In this document: positions 26,822 to 34,118 of the stretch, in pieces
Position numbering within the stretch: position 1 is the stretch's first letter
How the letters are laid out: each line of letters begins with the position of its first letter
Assembly: GCA_001915575.1 (NCBI GenBank)
Contig: MNQT01000025.1
Location: forward strand, 1-64,000
Source: Bacteroides sp. CAG:1060_57_27
GTDB taxonomy: Bacteria; Bacteroidota; Bacteroidia; Bacteroidales; UBA932
Direction: 5' to 3'
DNA length: 64,000 bases
The notes under the pieces: generated by a model
Seen by the model: the letters and a program-made list of their open reading frames with translations, nothing else
Databases searched by the model: none
What the model was told of the DNA's origin: nothing
Position numbers and translations under genes: made by a program

Positions 26822-27480
26822 TATATACCTGCATAGTCGGGGGCTATGACCCTCTCCGCCAGCCTGCCGTAGTCGATCCGGAGTTCGATTTCGTGTGCTT
26901 CGTCGGGAAAGGCGAGAAGACCGCCGACAGGATAGGAGTATGGCAGATAAGGGAGCTCGGTTGCGGTATCTCCGACCCTGCGCTGCTCTCACGCTATCCC
27001 AAGATGCACCCGCATCTGCTGCTGCCCGAATACTGCGCCAGCCTGTGGATAGACGGCAACATAGAGATCCTCGACGGTTCGATATATGATGTCCTGCGTG
27101 CCAAGCTCTCGTCGGGGGTGAAGTACAGCGGTGTGCGGCATCCGAGCCGGGACTGCGTGTATTCCGAGGCCTGGATGTGCCGCAAAATGGGCTATCTCGG
27201 CTGGTGGAAGTGGCTGTGCGTGTGCCTGTTCCTGCTGCTGCACGGCCAGCGGCGCCGCAGCGGACTCATAGAGAACAACCTCATATTCCGCCGTCACCGC
27301 GACCCGCAGATAGTGCGTCTGGACGAACTCTGGTGGTCCATGCTCTCGAAACTCGCCCGCCGCGACCAGCTCTCGTTCCCCTGGTGCCTGGAGGAGTGCG
27401 GCGTCCCTTTCGACACGCTGCTCCCCGACGGGATGAATACGCGCAATTATCCCGGCCTCAGATATTTGCGTCATAAATAA
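26806..27480 (+). CDS. DUF616/TOD1-type putative glycosyltransferase
   Basis: A 224-residue protein starting MEKCVIYTCIVGGYDPLRQP, the signature of the DUF616 (TOD1/MUCI70) family, considered GT-A-like glycosyltransferases. CASLWIDGNIEI (about 77-88) supplies the acidic DxN/DGN motif expected to bind metal-nucleotide sugar. A hydrophobic segment near 133-145 may be peripheral to the membrane. The ATG lies within the flippase/ATP-grasp gene, so the two proteins are coupled and probably act on the same surface glycan (inference). The gene ends just before the rpsP promoter. Confidence 0.78.
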   Translation: MEKCVIYTCIVGGYDPLRQPAVVDPEFDFVCFVGKGEKTADRIGVWQIRELGCGISDPALLSRYPKMHPHLLLPEYCASLWIDGNIEILDGSIYDVLRAKLSSGVKYSGVRHPSRDCVYSEAWMCRKMGYLGWWKWLCVCLFLLLHGQRRRSGLIENNLIFRRHRDPQIVRLDELWWSMLSKLARRDQLSFPWCLEECGVPFDTLLPDGMNTRNYPGLRYLRHK

Positions 27481-27496
27481 ATAATTCTTACCTTTG
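27465..27496 (+). promoter_or_regulatory. Promoter of the rpsP operon
   Basis: TTTG at 27465-27468, a 20-bp spacer and TACCTTTG at 27489-27496. The -33 element lies inside the end of the preceding glycosyltransferase gene. Confidence 0.8.
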
Positions 27497-27501
27497 CAGC
27501 C

Positions 27502-27518
27502 GCTCCTCGGGTAGGAGC
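27502..27518 (+). promoter_or_regulatory. 5'-terminal hairpin of the rpsP transcript
   Basis: GCTCCT (27502-27507) pairs with AGGAGC (27513-27518) over a CGGGT loop, right after the promoter (TTTGCAGCC context, as at rpsL). No T-run follows, so a role in mRNA stability or autoregulation fits better than termination. Confidence 0.5.
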
Positions 27519-27549
27519 AATATTGGTTTAACTTTAATACAGATTCACA

Positions 27550-28119
27550 ATGGCTGTTAAAATGCGTTTACAGCGCCACGGTAAGAAGAATTTCGCATTC
27601 TTCCACATTGTAGTGGCAGATTCACGTGCAAAACGTGACGGTCGTTACATCGAGCAGCTCGGCTCGTACAACCCCAACACCAACCCCGCAACCATCGTGC
27701 TCAATTTCGAGCGCGCCCTCGCGTGGCTGAAACTCGGTGCCCAGCCTACCCTCACGGTACGCCGCATCCTCTCCTACGAAGGAGTGCTTCTGCGCAACCA
27801 CCTCGACGGCGGTATCGCAAAGGGAGCTCTCACGCCTGCCGATGCAGACAAGAAGTGGAACGACTGGAAGGCTCAGCGCGACGCCAAGATCGAGGCTAAG
27901 ATTTCAGGACTGAAGAACAGCGCAATCGAGGCGAAGAAGGCTGCCAAGGCCGAGGAGGCGAAGGTCAACGAGGCCCGTGCCGAGGCTATAGCCAAGAAGG
28001 CTGCGGAGCTTGCCGCAAAGGAGCAGGCAGAGGCTGCCGCCGCTGCTGCCGAGCAGGCTGCCGAGTCTGCCGGAACCGAGGCCGCCGAGAGCGCCGAGGA
28101 GACTCCCGCAGAGGCATAA
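27550..28119 (+). CDS. rpsP: 30S ribosomal protein S16 with long C-terminal tail
   Basis: Residues 1-95 are a standard S16 ([20 protein letters not shown] start, [20 protein letters not shown]). The remaining 90 or so residues are a Lys/Ala/Glu-rich helical tail, seen in many Bacteroidota S16 proteins, which makes the total 189 residues versus about 85 in E. coli. It is needed for 30S body assembly. rimM follows one base after the stop. Confidence 0.97.
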   Translation: MAVKMRLQRHGKKNFAFFHIVVADSRAKRDGRYIEQLGSYNPNTNPATIVLNFERALAWLKLGAQPTLTVRRILSYEGVLLRNHLDGGIAKGALTPADADKKWNDWKAQRDAKIEAKISGLKNSAIEAKKAAKAEEAKVNEARAEAIAKKAAELAAKEQAEAAAAAAEQAAESAGTEAAESAEETPAEA

Positions 28120-28120
28120 G

Positions 28121-28591
28121 ATGCTCCGGATCGCCAAGATTCTCAAGTCTGACGGTACCGACGGAGACCTGCTTGTCGCAGCGCCCGACGTCGACCTGGA
28201 GGAGATTGACACCGAGGAACCCGTGTTCATCGAATTCGATGGACTCGCGGTTCCTTTCTTTATAGAGTCGTGCAGGCCCAAGGGCAGGGACAGGGCTGTC
28301 GTGCATCTGAGCGATGTCGACTCCCTTGCCGATGCCGAGGAGCTCTGCGGACGCCCGATATGTATCGATGCGGAGCAGGAAGACTCCGACGAAGAGGATT
28401 TCACGGGCTGGGACATCTACGACAAAGGGCGTTTCGTCGGGGTTGCGACCGGAACCGAGCAGTTCCCCGGACATCTCTGCATCACAATAGGAGATGTTTT
28501 GCTACCTTTGCATGAAGACCTTGTCCTGGAATGCGATCCGGACGCCAGGAAGCTGGTGCTGGACATTCCTGACGGTCTGCTCGGCAAATAA
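28121..28591 (+). CDS. rimM: Ribosome maturation factor RimM
   Basis: A 156-residue RimM that helps 30S head maturation and binds S19. The N-terminal RimM domain (MLRIAKILKSDGTDGDLLV; EPVFIEFDGLAVPFFIESCR) is followed by a PRC-barrel (TGWDIYDKGRFVGVATGTEQ, PLHEDLVLECDPDARKLVLD, IPDGLL). The ATG at 28121 gives the normal start. It lies one base after rpsP, and its stop overlaps the next ATG by one base. trmD and rplS, the usual next genes, are absent. Confidence 0.92.
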   Translation: MLRIAKILKSDGTDGDLLVAAPDVDLEEIDTEEPVFIEFDGLAVPFFIESCRPKGRDRAVVHLSDVDSLADAEELCGRPICIDAEQEDSDEEDFTGWDIYDKGRFVGVATGTEQFPGHLCITIGDVLLPLHEDLVLECDPDARKLVLDIPDGLLGK

Positions 28592-29547
28592 TGGAAGACG
28601 CCCCGAAACTCAGCATAGTCATAGTCTGCATGGACAGGCCGGACAACCTCTATCCCTGTCTGGAGGGGATAAGGGCGCATACGGCCGTAAGCTACGAGAC
28701 CTTTGTGGTGGCTTACCTGTTTTCTCCGGACAATCTCGCCAGGACCCGAGCCGACTTCCCCTGGGTGCAGTTCATCGAAAGCAACGGAACGAGAGGGTTC
28801 TCGGAGAACAACAACCTTGCGCTCCGAAAGGTCCGCGGCGAGTTCTGTTTCGTCGTCAACGACGACACGGTGATTTCGTCCGACATCCTGTCCCGGCTCG
28901 TGGAGGACTTCTCCATGCTGCCCCGCGAGGCTGCGATAGTGAGCCCCAGGCTGCTCAACGCCGACGGCAGCCTGCAGCTTTGCGGCCGTCCGCCGTATCC
29001 CGCGCGCAACTACCTGCTCCAGCAGTGGCACCTGTACTCCGAGCCCAAGGACGATACGGTCGGCAAGACTCCTGTCTTCGGGACGGTCTACGAGACTTCC
29101 AACATCACCGGAGCCGCATTCGTGATACGCACGGCCGTGTTCAGGGAACTTGGCTTCTTCGACGAGAGGTATTTCTTCACTCCCGAAGACATAGCCCTGT
29201 CGACGCTCGCGCGCAGCAGGGGATACCGGGTGTATGTCGACAGCTCCCTGACCATAGTCCACAGGTGGAAGGCCACGGCATCCGCGATGTCGGCCGCGAT
29301 AAGGCCGAGCGCCGTCAAGGGTTCGCTGATCTTCTTCGGCGGAGACTCACGCCTGAAGCTCCTCCTGCTAAGTGCCGGCGTATATGCCGCCGAGAGCGCC
29401 AAGCGTTTCAAGGCATGGCTGCGCCTGCTCCTCTTCCCCGGCAGTGAGAACGCGTTGAAGCACCGCACGTTCAGGAACATCTGCCGCTCGATATTCAGCC
29501 CCCTGTCTCCGAAAGAAATATTCATCCGATACCGCAGTGAAAGCTAA
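28591..29547 (+). CDS. Glycosyltransferase family 2
   Basis: A 318-residue GT2 enzyme with a GT-A fold: KLSIVIVCMDRPDNLYPCL at the N-terminus, the FVVNDDTVIS segment with the DD metal-binding motif (about 88-97), and ITGAAFVIRTAVFRELGFFDERYFF as the acceptor-side block. It resembles rhamnosyltransferase-like GT2 proteins that build O-antigen or capsule. A C-terminal hydrophobic stretch may tether it to the membrane. It is translationally coupled to rimM (TAATG overlap) and to the next GT2. Confidence 0.88.
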   Translation: MEDAPKLSIVIVCMDRPDNLYPCLEGIRAHTAVSYETFVVAYLFSPDNLARTRADFPWVQFIESNGTRGFSENNNLALRKVRGEFCFVVNDDTVISSDILSRLVEDFSMLPREAAIVSPRLLNADGSLQLCGRPPYPARNYLLQQWHLYSEPKDDTVGKTPVFGTVYETSNITGAAFVIRTAVFRELGFFDERYFFTPEDIALSTLARSRGYRVYVDSSLTIVHRWKATASAMSAAIRPSAVKGSLIFFGGDSRLKLLLLSAGVYAAESAKRFKAWLRLLLFPGSENALKHRTFRNICRSIFSPLSPKEIFIRYRSES

Positions 29548-30412
29548 AGTCCTTGTAGCCGTAGTCACGTTCAATGCCATGCCGTGGATACGCAGGTGCC
29601 TGGGGAGCGCGCTCCGTTCCTCTCATCCCTGCGACGTGACGGTCATAGACAATGTCTCGTCCGACGGGACGAGGGATGTGGTCCGCGCCGAGTTCCCCGA
29701 GGTGGAACTCATAGAGAGCCGCACGAACATCGGCTTCGGCGCGGCGAACAACATAGCCCTGAGGCTCGCGCTCGACAGGGGGTATGACTTCGTGTACCTG
29801 CTCAACCAGGACGCCTGGCTCGAGAAGGACACGCTCGGAAAGCTCGTTGCCGCCTACCGTCCCGACTACGGGGTGCTCAGCCCCCTCCAGAAGGCTGCTT
29901 CCGGCAAGCTTGACAGGCAGTTCAGCCGCAAGTGCTCCAGATACCTCAAGGTGACCTCGCGCATAAGTGCCGCCTCCGACCTCGTGGTGGACGTGCCTTT
30001 CGTCATGGCCGCCCACTGGCTGCTGAGCCGCAAGGCCGTCGAGACCGTCGGGGGCTTTTCGCCCGTGTTTACCCAATATGGCGAAGACGACAACTATCTC
30101 GACCGCCTGCGTTATCACGGACTGCGTTGCGGCGTGGTGCCCGCAGCCTCCGCCGTGCACGACAGGGCCTCGCGCAAGCCCTCGCGAGAAGACAGGGTCC
30201 GCCTCAAGTGCGTCGCCCCGACGGTGAAGCTCTCCGATCCCGGGAAGTGCTTCCTCCTGCGTGCGGCGATAGAGCCGCTGGAGCTTGTCGCGATAGGAGT
30301 GAAGAATTTCTCCGCGGTTCCGTTCAGGCGGATAGGGCCTTTCGTGAGGTCTTACGGGAAGATACGCGAATGCCGCAGGATTTCCCGCGGGAAAGGGGCC
30401 TTCCTGCCCTGA
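29537..30412 (+). CDS. Glycosyltransferase family 2 (second of pair)
   Basis: A 291-residue GT2 protein using a GTG start 11 bases inside the previous gene. Motifs: VLVAVVTFNAMPWIRRCL, the NIGFGAANNIAL block, YLLNQDAWLE (QD in place of the usual DDD/DDT) and a GGFSPVFTQYGEDDNYLDRL segment with the catalytic-base ED pair. It looks like a rhamnosyl- or galactofuranosyl-type transferase of surface glycan synthesis. The substrate is unknown. It ends the rpsP-rimM transcription unit as far as can be seen. Confidence 0.87.
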   Translation: MKAKVLVAVVTFNAMPWIRRCLGSALRSSHPCDVTVIDNVSSDGTRDVVRAEFPEVELIESRTNIGFGAANNIALRLALDRGYDFVYLLNQDAWLEKDTLGKLVAAYRPDYGVLSPLQKAASGKLDRQFSRKCSRYLKVTSRISAASDLVVDVPFVMAAHWLLSRKAVETVGGFSPVFTQYGEDDNYLDRLRYHGLRCGVVPAASAVHDRASRKPSREDRVRLKCVAPTVKLSDPGKCFLLRAAIEPLELVAIGVKNFSAVPFRRIGPFVRSYGKIRECRRISRGKGAFLP

Positions 30413-30482
30413 AAATGCCTGTTTGATATGCGTGGAAAATAAAATGAAACAAGAAAAGGCACGGAATTGCCATTATTGGTGG

Positions 30483-30490
30483 TACCTTTG
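30483..30490 (+). promoter_or_regulatory. -7 element of the GH43 gene pair
   Basis: TACCTTTG matches TAnnTTTG, 47 bp before the ATG at 30537. No good -33 TTTG was found; the other intergenic bases (30413-30482) show no gene. Confidence 0.5.
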
Positions 30491-30536
30491 CTGTCCGCAG
30501 AAAGAATCTAAAACCAATAACAATATCTATACAGTT

Positions 30537-31262
30537 ATGAAAATTTTTACAAAATCAGTCATCGCCTCACTTTGTGTCGCAGGCTTCTGCAGCGTACCCG
30601 CATTCGCAGCCACGGACAAGGAGGACGATCCCAGGGCCGGAACCATTTCGGACACCAGGCTCGAGTGCTACTTCGAACCCTGCACCGAGGCCCCTGCAAC
30701 CCCTGACAAGGACGGCTTCATCGGCCGCTGGACCTTGCTCGAGCCTATCAGCAAGCCCAACAGGACGAACACGGTGTTTACGGACAGCTACCTCAGGGAC
30801 GCTTTCTACACCGAGTATTTCCCCGACCAGTTCACCGTGGTTCCGGAGGACGGCGACAAGGTGAAGGTCGACAAGCAGAAGCTCAGGTGGCACAGCTTCG
30901 ACAGCAAGCTCTACAACGTGAAGCTTTTCCGCTTCGCCAGCAATATGGAGACCGACGTGTACGGAGTGCTGTTCTGGGCTGTTACCGTAATCAACTGCGA
31001 GGAGGACATTCCTGATGTGAGGATGTCGGTAGGGTCCAACTCCGCCTCAATGTGGTGGCTCAACGGCGAGGAGGCCGTGCTGCTTTCTGGCGACAGGCGT
31101 ATGGTCCAGGACGACTGCTGCTCCAGGCGCCTCACCCTCAAGAAAGGCAAGAACATCATCCGCGGTGCTGTCATCAACGGTCCCGGCATGAGCGATTTCT
31201 GCATACGCTTCGTAGACGAGGCCGGCAATCCCGTAACGAACTTCACCATCACAAACCAGTAG
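30537..31262 (+). CDS. Secreted beta-sandwich partner of the GH43 protein
   Basis: A 241-residue secreted protein; signal peptide MKIFTKSVIASLCVAGFCSV...AFA. No lipobox is evident, so it is periplasmic or released. The mature part ends in a domain like the sugar-binding jelly-roll of glycosidases and esterases (SMWWLNGEEAVLLSGD, LTLKKGKNIIRGAVINGPG), but no catalytic residues are recognised. The first 38 in-frame codons upstream lie before the promoter and are rejected. It precedes the GH43 gene by 18 bp on the same strand; co-expression and action on the same polysaccharide are likely (inference). Confidence 0.7.
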   Translation: MKIFTKSVIASLCVAGFCSVPAFAATDKEDDPRAGTISDTRLECYFEPCTEAPATPDKDGFIGRWTLLEPISKPNRTNTVFTDSYLRDAFYTEYFPDQFTVVPEDGDKVKVDKQKLRWHSFDSKLYNVKLFRFASNMETDVYGVLFWAVTVINCEEDIPDVRMSVGSNSASMWWLNGEEAVLLSGDRRMVQDDCCSRRLTLKKGKNIIRGAVINGPGMSDFCIRFVDEAGNPVTNFTITNQ

Positions 31263-31280
31263 AAAACAGTCAGCAACGAT

Positions 31281-32732
31281 ATGAAAAAGACAATATTGAA
31301 AGCGGCAGTCGTCCTGCTTGCAGCGACTGCGATATCAGAGATGTCGGCATCCGCCCAGATAGGCAAGCCCTATATCCACGACCCGTCCACGATCATGCTC
31401 TGTGACGGCAAGTACTACACCTTCGGTACCGGTGGCGGCGGACTCATCTCCGAGGACGGCTGGGCATGGTACAGCGGGGCCGTAAGGCCCGGCGGCGGTG
31501 CCGCTCCCGACGCGATCAAGATCGGCGACCGCTACCTCATCGCCTACAGCGCCACGGGCGGCGGACTCGGCGGCGGACACGCAGGCAAGGTGCTCACCAT
31601 GTGGACCAAGACCCTCGACCCCAATTCTCCCGACTTCGGCTATACCGAGCCCATAGTGGTTGCCGAGTCCTATGAGGACGAGGACTGCGACGCAATCGAC
31701 GCCGGCCTGCTCATGGCTCCCGACGGACGCCTCTGGCTCAGCTACGGTACCTACTTCGGCTTCATCCGCCTCATCGAGCTCGATCCCGAGACCGGTGCGA
31801 GAATGGAGGGCTGCGAGCCTATCAATATCGCTATCGACTGCGAAGCCACTACCATGATTTACAGGAACGGCTGGTACTATCTGCTCGGAACCCACGGCAC
31901 CTGCTGCGACGGCGTGAACTCTACCTATAACATCGTCGTAGGACGCTCCAGGGAGGTTACAGGACCCTATATCGACAATGTAGGCCGCGACATGCTCAAG
32001 GGTGGCGGAAAAATGGTACTTGCCGCAGGCAACAGGCAGACTGGAGCCGGACACTTCGGACGCTACATCGAGGACGAGGGCGTGGAGAAGATGTCATGCC
32101 ACTTCGAGGCCGACTTCGACCGCAGCGGAAGGAGCGTGCTCGCAGTGCGTCCCCTGCTCTGGAAGAACGACTGGCCCTATGCCGGCGAGCCCTTCAAGCC
32201 CGGAACCTACGAGATCGAGTCCGAGAGAAGGGGCTATGCCCTCGAGCTTGCAGTGGACTTCGTCCGCATGCAGGGCGGCATGAGGGGCTGGCGCCACGAT
32301 CCCGACGAGCCTGAAATCATCATCGAGAACCAGAAGCTCGAAGATGTGATCGACACCTGGCCCGAGGGAGACATCGACGTACGCATCGGCGACTATATGT
32401 TCCGTCCTCACCAGAGGTGGACCATCACCGAGGTGCCCGAGGCCGGCGGCTACCTGAGCGCCCCTTACTATAAGATCACGATCGAGGGTACCGACAGGGC
32501 ACTTGCCGCTACCGCAGACAAGGAGGTCGTCACCGTTCCCGAGTTCACCGGTGCTCCCGAGCAGCTCTGGAGGATCGAGCAGCTCACCGACGGCACCTAC
32601 CGTATCATGCCTAAGGAGGTTCCCGGCACCGACGAGCAGCTCGTGCTCGTGTCAGTGGCCGACAGCACTCCTTCGCTCGGCAAGTTCGACTTCAACAGCG
32701 ACAACTCGAAGTGGAACTTCAGGGATCACTGA
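31281..32732 (+). CDS. Secreted GH43 glycosidase (arabinanase-like) with beta-trefoil tail
   Basis: A 483-residue secreted protein with a signal peptide cut near ASA-Q (26). The five-bladed propeller of GH43 carries the three expected acids: D34 in IHDPS (base), D140 in AIDAGLL and E188 in IDCEATTM (acid). The TCCDGVNSTYNIVVGRS block and the GRSVLAVRPLLWKNDWP region are typical of endo-arabinanases. From about 375 a second domain has QxW-type repeats (QRW 378-380, QLW 428-430, KWNF near the end) like ricin-type carbohydrate-binding modules. Arabinan or arabinoxylan cleavage is the best guess. No SusC/SusD pair is adjacent. Confidence 0.83.
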   Translation: MKKTILKAAVVLLAATAISEMSASAQIGKPYIHDPSTIMLCDGKYYTFGTGGGGLISEDGWAWYSGAVRPGGGAAPDAIKIGDRYLIAYSATGGGLGGGHAGKVLTMWTKTLDPNSPDFGYTEPIVVAESYEDEDCDAIDAGLLMAPDGRLWLSYGTYFGFIRLIELDPETGARMEGCEPINIAIDCEATTMIYRNGWYYLLGTHGTCCDGVNSTYNIVVGRSREVTGPYIDNVGRDMLKGGGKMVLAAGNRQTGAGHFGRYIEDEGVEKMSCHFEADFDRSGRSVLAVRPLLWKNDWPYAGEPFKPGTYEIESERRGYALELAVDFVRMQGGMRGWRHDPDEPEIIIENQKLEDVIDTWPEGDIDVRIGDYMFRPHQRWTITEVPEAGGYLSAPYYKITIEGTDRALAATADKEVVTVPEFTGAPEQLWRIEQLTDGTYRIMPKEVPGTDEQLVLVSVADSTPSLGKFDFNSDNSKWNFRDH

Positions 32733-32758
32733 TCAGTCCACTCTGAATAATAACGGCG

Positions 32759-32792
32759 AACCGGCAGAACCGATATGGCTCTGCCGGTTTTT
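32759..32792 (+). terminator. Terminator of the GH43 pair
   Basis: Bases 32759-32768 pair perfectly with 32780-32789 (10 bp, 11-base loop), ending in T5. It is placed 27 bp after the GH43 stop. Confidence 0.88.
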
Positions 32793-32811
32793 CCGTATGG
32801 ACAACCCGCGT

Positions 32812-33387
32812 TCAGGCCCTTATGACCTCCACCTCTCCGTCGAGGCCGAGCTTGATTATTTGCGAGGCCTTCCCGGAACCGGCGGTGTCGAACTGTGCGG
32901 GGACCATGTAGTCCACGGCCGACCTTATCTCCTCGGAGATGTCGTCGAACCCTGCGGGGCTCGGCTCTCCGGAGATGTTGGCCGAAGTGCTTACGAGAGG
33001 CTTACGGAGCCTGCGTACGAGCTGCCTGCAGTACAGGTCGTCGCCGAGGGGTATGCGTATGCCCACGCTGCCGTCTTCGGCGAGCACCTCGGGAGCAAGA
33101 TACTGCCCTCCGGGATAGATTATGGTCATGGGAGCGTCGTTTACCTCCACGAGGTCTATGGCGACCGGAGGAATCTGCCTTACATGCCTTGCGACCATGT
33201 CCATGTCTGCGGCCAGCAGTACGAGCGACTTGGCGCTGCTCCTGCGCTTGATTTCGAATACCTTCTTCACCGCATCCGCGTTGCACGCGTCGCAGCCTAT
33301 GCCCCAGATTGTGTCGGTGGGATAGAGAATCACGCCTCCTGCCCGGAGGACTTCCACTGCCTTCTCAAGGCTTTCCCTGATGTCCAT
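32812..33387 (-). CDS. tsaC: L-threonylcarbamoyladenylate synthase
   Basis: A 191-residue Sua5/YciO/YrdC-fold enzyme that makes threonylcarbamoyl-AMP from threonine, bicarbonate and ATP for the t6A37 tRNA modification. Key segments: GGVILYPTDTIWGIGCDA (17-34), IKRRSSAKSLVLLA (46-59) and PLVSTSANISGEPSP (about 129-143). The short form without the Sua5 C-terminal domain matches TsaC. It follows the rhomboid gene in the same direction (6-bp gap) in a set with mutL. Confidence 0.93.
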   Translation of the reverse strand: MDIRESLEKAVEVLRAGGVILYPTDTIWGIGCDACNADAVKKVFEIKRRSSAKSLVLLAADMDMVARHVRQIPPVAIDLVEVNDAPMTIIYPGGQYLAPEVLAEDGSVGIRIPLGDDLYCRQLVRRLRKPLVSTSANISGEPSPAGFDDISEEIRSAVDYMVPAQFDTAGSGKASQIIKLGLDGEVEVIRA

Positions 33388-33393
33388 GTCTTT

Positions 33394-34104
33394 CTATATT
33401 GAGTTCTTGTCAAACAGATTGCCGCGCCTGCGCCACTGCAGCATGAGCAGGTATCCTATCAGCATGCCTCCGAGGTGCGCGAAGTGGGCTACGCCCGTGT
33501 TCGTGCCCGTCATTCCGGTAAGGAATTCTATGGCCGCGAATATCACCACCATCCATTTTGCGCTGAGGGTGACCGGCGGGAACAGCAGGGTCATCCTCGA
33601 CTGGGGGAAGAGCATCGCGTAGGCTATAAGCACGCCGTATATCGCACCGGATGCGCCCACGGTGGGCGTCATCTTCAATGCCGAGATCTGTGCGAGCGAG
33701 CCGGAGTGCCCGAGCGCGGCGCTGTCCATGAAACTCTGCATCTGAAGGAATTCCGCGCCGGTGTGCAGTGCGGCCGCGCCGAGTCCGCAGACGAAGTAGA
33801 ACACGAGGAACTTCTTCGAGCCTATGATGTTCTCGACCACGCAGCCGAACATCACCAGCGTGTACATGTTGAAGAATATGTGCCAGAAACCTCCGTGCAT
33901 GAACATGTGCGTGACGAACTGCCACCAGTGGAAGAAGGGCGAGGTGGGATAGAACAGCGCGAAGGTCTCGAGCATGAAGCCCGACCTGTCGAGCACTGAT
34001 GCAAGGAAAACTATGCAGTTTATTATCAGCAGGTTTTTCGTCACCGGGGGTATGTTCGACAGAAATCCCCTCGGATTGCCGTTGTCTGAGTAGTAATATG
34101 ACAT
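33394..34104 (-). CDS. Rhomboid-family intramembrane serine protease
   Basis: A 236-residue protein with six predicted membrane helices. The catalytic Ser is in GASGA (S152), the catalytic His in AHLGG (H210), and the oxyanion segment WHIFFNM is at 75-81. An active intramembrane protease is expected; substrates are unknown. The ATG at 34104 is chosen because the upstream extension runs into mutL. It sits 14 bp after mutL and before tsaC on the minus strand. Confidence 0.9.
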   Translation of the reverse strand: MSYYYSDNGNPRGFLSNIPPVTKNLLIINCIVFLASVLDRSGFMLETFALFYPTSPFFHWWQFVTHMFMHGGFWHIFFNMYTLVMFGCVVENIIGSKKFLVFYFVCGLGAAALHTGAEFLQMQSFMDSAALGHSGSLAQISALKMTPTVGASGAIYGVLIAYAMLFPQSRMTLLFPPVTLSAKWMVVIFAAIEFLTGMTGTNTGVAHFAHLGGMLIGYLLMLQWRRRGNLFDKNSI

Positions 34105-34118
34105 TCTGTGCGGTGTGT

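Noticed and set aside
30458..30470. GGCACGGAATTGC resembles a sigma-54 promoter, attractive because a sigma-54 activator is in the window
   Set aside because: Only 9 bases separate GG and GC, where 10 are required. A TACCTTTG -7 element just downstream explains the gene better.
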